DNA of 64,000 nt. Source: Thalassobaculum sp. OXR-137. GTDB taxonomy: Bacteria > Pseudomonadota > Alphaproteobacteria > Thalassobaculales > Thalassobaculaceae. The DNA lies in the NCBI RefSeq assembly GCF_034377285.1, contig NZ_CP139715.1:3146001-3210000 (forward strand), in the 5' to 3' direction. The notes beneath the pieces were generated by a model. It saw only the letters and a list, made by a program, of their open reading frames with translations, had not been told where the DNA came from and did no database searches. The position numbers and the translations under genes are program-made. This document shows, in pieces, positions 63,072 to 64,000 of this stretch. Each line of letters opens with the position of its first letter. The first letter of the stretch is position 1.

Positions 63072-64000
63072 ATGGCCTTGGAACTTGCCGGTTTCCGCAT
63101 TCGCGAGCGCCGCAAGCAGCTCGACCTGACCCAGTCGGGGCTGGCCCAGGCCGTGGGGATCTCGCCGTCCTATCTGAACCTGATCGAATCCGGGAAGCGC
63201 AACATCGCCGGCGGCCTGCTGAACCGGCTCGCCGCGGCCCTGGACCTGGATGCCGAGACCCTGGCCGGCACCACCGAGCGCCGGGTAATCGACGACCTGC
63301 GCGAGATGGCCGCCGACCCCCGGCTCAAGGCGGCGCGGATGCCGGAGGAGGGGGCGCAGGACCTGGTCGCCCGGCACCTGGATTGGGCGCAGTCGATGCT
63401 GGCCCTGTACCGTGCCTATATCGACCAGGCGGAGACCGTGTCGGCGCTGTCCGACCGGCTCAGCCGCGACCCGTTCCTGGGCGACCTGATCCACCAGGTG
63501 CTGACCCATATCACCGCCCTGCGCTCGGTCTCCGAGATCCTGGAGAATGTCGACGACATGCCGCCGGAACAGAAGCGGCGGTTCCAGGGGATGATGACCG
63601 AGGAGAGCGCCAAGCTCAGCGACGTGGCCCAGGCGCTGACCGACGTGTTCCAGGTGCCGGAGGCCGACACCCGCTCGGTCACCCCGGCCGAGGAGGTCGA
63701 CGACTTTCTCATCGAGCGGCGCAACCATTTCCCCGAGCTGGAGGCCGCCGCCGCCCGGATGCGCCGCGACGTGGAGCGCCAGGGCGAGACGATGATGAGC
63801 GCGCTGATCGACTATCTCGACCGGCGCCACGGCATCTCGGTGGTCAACCGCGGGCGCACCGCCGCCGAGGCGCCGAGCGGCGAACGCTTCCGCAACCATT
63901 GCCGCTTCGATGCCGAGACCAAGACCCTGATGTTCCTCGACAACGCCTCGATCTCCACCCGGCGATTCCAACTCGCCCGGGTCGCGGCGGAGCTGGAGCT
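63072..64000 (+). CDS. XRE-family regulator with ScfR/IrrE-type C-terminal part (3' end outside window)
   Basis: First 309 residues are present. An XRE helix-turn-helix lies at about 7-62 (FRIRERRKQLDLTQSGLAQAVGISPSYLNLIESGKRN). The middle (about 130-200) is a helical pair reading ITALRSVSEILENVDDMPP, resembling a dimerisation module. From about 240 (MSALIDYLDRRHGISVVN and NHCRFDAETKTLMFLDNA) it enters the IrrE peptidase-like/ScfR region typical of short-chain fatty acyl regulators such as RamB and PrpC-type activators; the HExxH site would lie beyond the window. GGGAGAGTGCAGG precedes the ATG. Confidence 0.85.
   Translation, partial: MALELAGFRIRERRKQLDLTQSGLAQAVGISPSYLNLIESGKRNIAGGLLNRLAAALDLDAETLAGTTERRVIDDLREMAADPRLKAARMPEEGAQDLVARHLDWAQSMLALYRAYIDQAETVSALSDRLSRDPFLGDLIHQVLTHITALRSVSEILENVDDMPPEQKRRFQGMMTEESAKLSDVAQALTDVFQVPEADTRSVTPAEEVDDFLIERRNHFPELEAAAARMRRDVERQGETMMSALIDYLDRRHGISVVNRGRTAAEAPSGERFRNHCRFDAETKTLMFLDNASISTRRFQLARVAAELE

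Overview
The window is GC-rich chromosomal DNA, densely coded on both strands, with short intergenic gaps and mostly AGGA/GGAGG-type ribosome binding sites. The gene content suggests an environmental heterotrophic alphaproteobacterium, probably Rhodospirillales-like: several ABC importers for amino compounds, a chemoreceptor ending in a PilZ domain as in Azospirillum Tlp1, a RibH2-type lumazine synthase under an FMN riboswitch, MnmC, a UPF0260 protein, and an ArsR/SRPBCC pair. The lineage is inferred; no rRNA or tRNA gene is present. I see no transposase, integrase, phage structural gene or CRISPR array.

Layout. 1-10.3 kb: a PQQ-type sugar dehydrogenase (cut by the window edge), an N-acyl-D-amino-acid deacylase, a ClpP-fold periplasmic protein coupled to a glycine-zipper lipoprotein, a small kinase, a DUF2459 protein, an amidase, a PAS-like protein, a glyoxalase-fold protein and mnmC. 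10.3-18.1 kb: aldo/keto reductase, cyclopropane-fatty-acid synthase, lysA (immediately behind a strong terminator hairpin), a CHASE-like histidine kinase, an alpha/beta hydrolase pair, and an SRPBCC/ArsR operon with a perfect operator palindrome. 18.2-19.6 kb: two translationally coupled genes of clearly lower GC that look horizontally acquired. 19.7-24.5 kb: class II aldolase, UPF0260 protein, cupin, riboswitch-controlled ribH2, and a second orphan histidine kinase.

24.7-39.9 kb: an AbrB-type membrane protein coupled to an aspartoacylase-like hydrolase, a complete dipeptide/oligopeptide importer (dppABCDF), hydantoinase A/B subunits, an M20 amidohydrolase and an unusual metallo-beta-lactamase-fold protein. 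Together these suggest uptake and hydrolysis of peptide-like, amide or cyclic-amide compounds. 40.3-43.4 kb: a FAD monooxygenase, a DUF2783 protein and fumarylacetoacetase in one operon (aromatic catabolism). 44.1-49.6 kb: a secreted glycerophosphodiesterase divergent from ugpBAEC, with a three-repeat candidate Pho box between them (phosphate-starvation scavenging of glycerophosphodiesters). 49.7-56.3 kb: MarC, MmgE/PrpD, an SDR, the PilZ chemoreceptor and a PAS-like protein. 56.4-62.8 kb: a liv-type importer operon (substrate-binding protein, H, M, G, F) followed by a secreted MBL-fold enzyme. 63.1 kb to the end: an XRE/ScfR-like regulator, cut by the window edge and divergent from the liv operon.

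The non-coding DNA is unusual for several families of palindromic intergenic repeats: five copies of a 98-134 bp element bounded by CCGACTTCCTGGA and its complement, a tandem array of about 240 bp units with REP-like hairpins, a 26-bp perfect inverted repeat, and a tandem duplication that copied the end of the fumarylacetoacetase gene. These repeats and the AT-rich two-gene module at 18.3-19.6 kb are the most interesting parts of the window.
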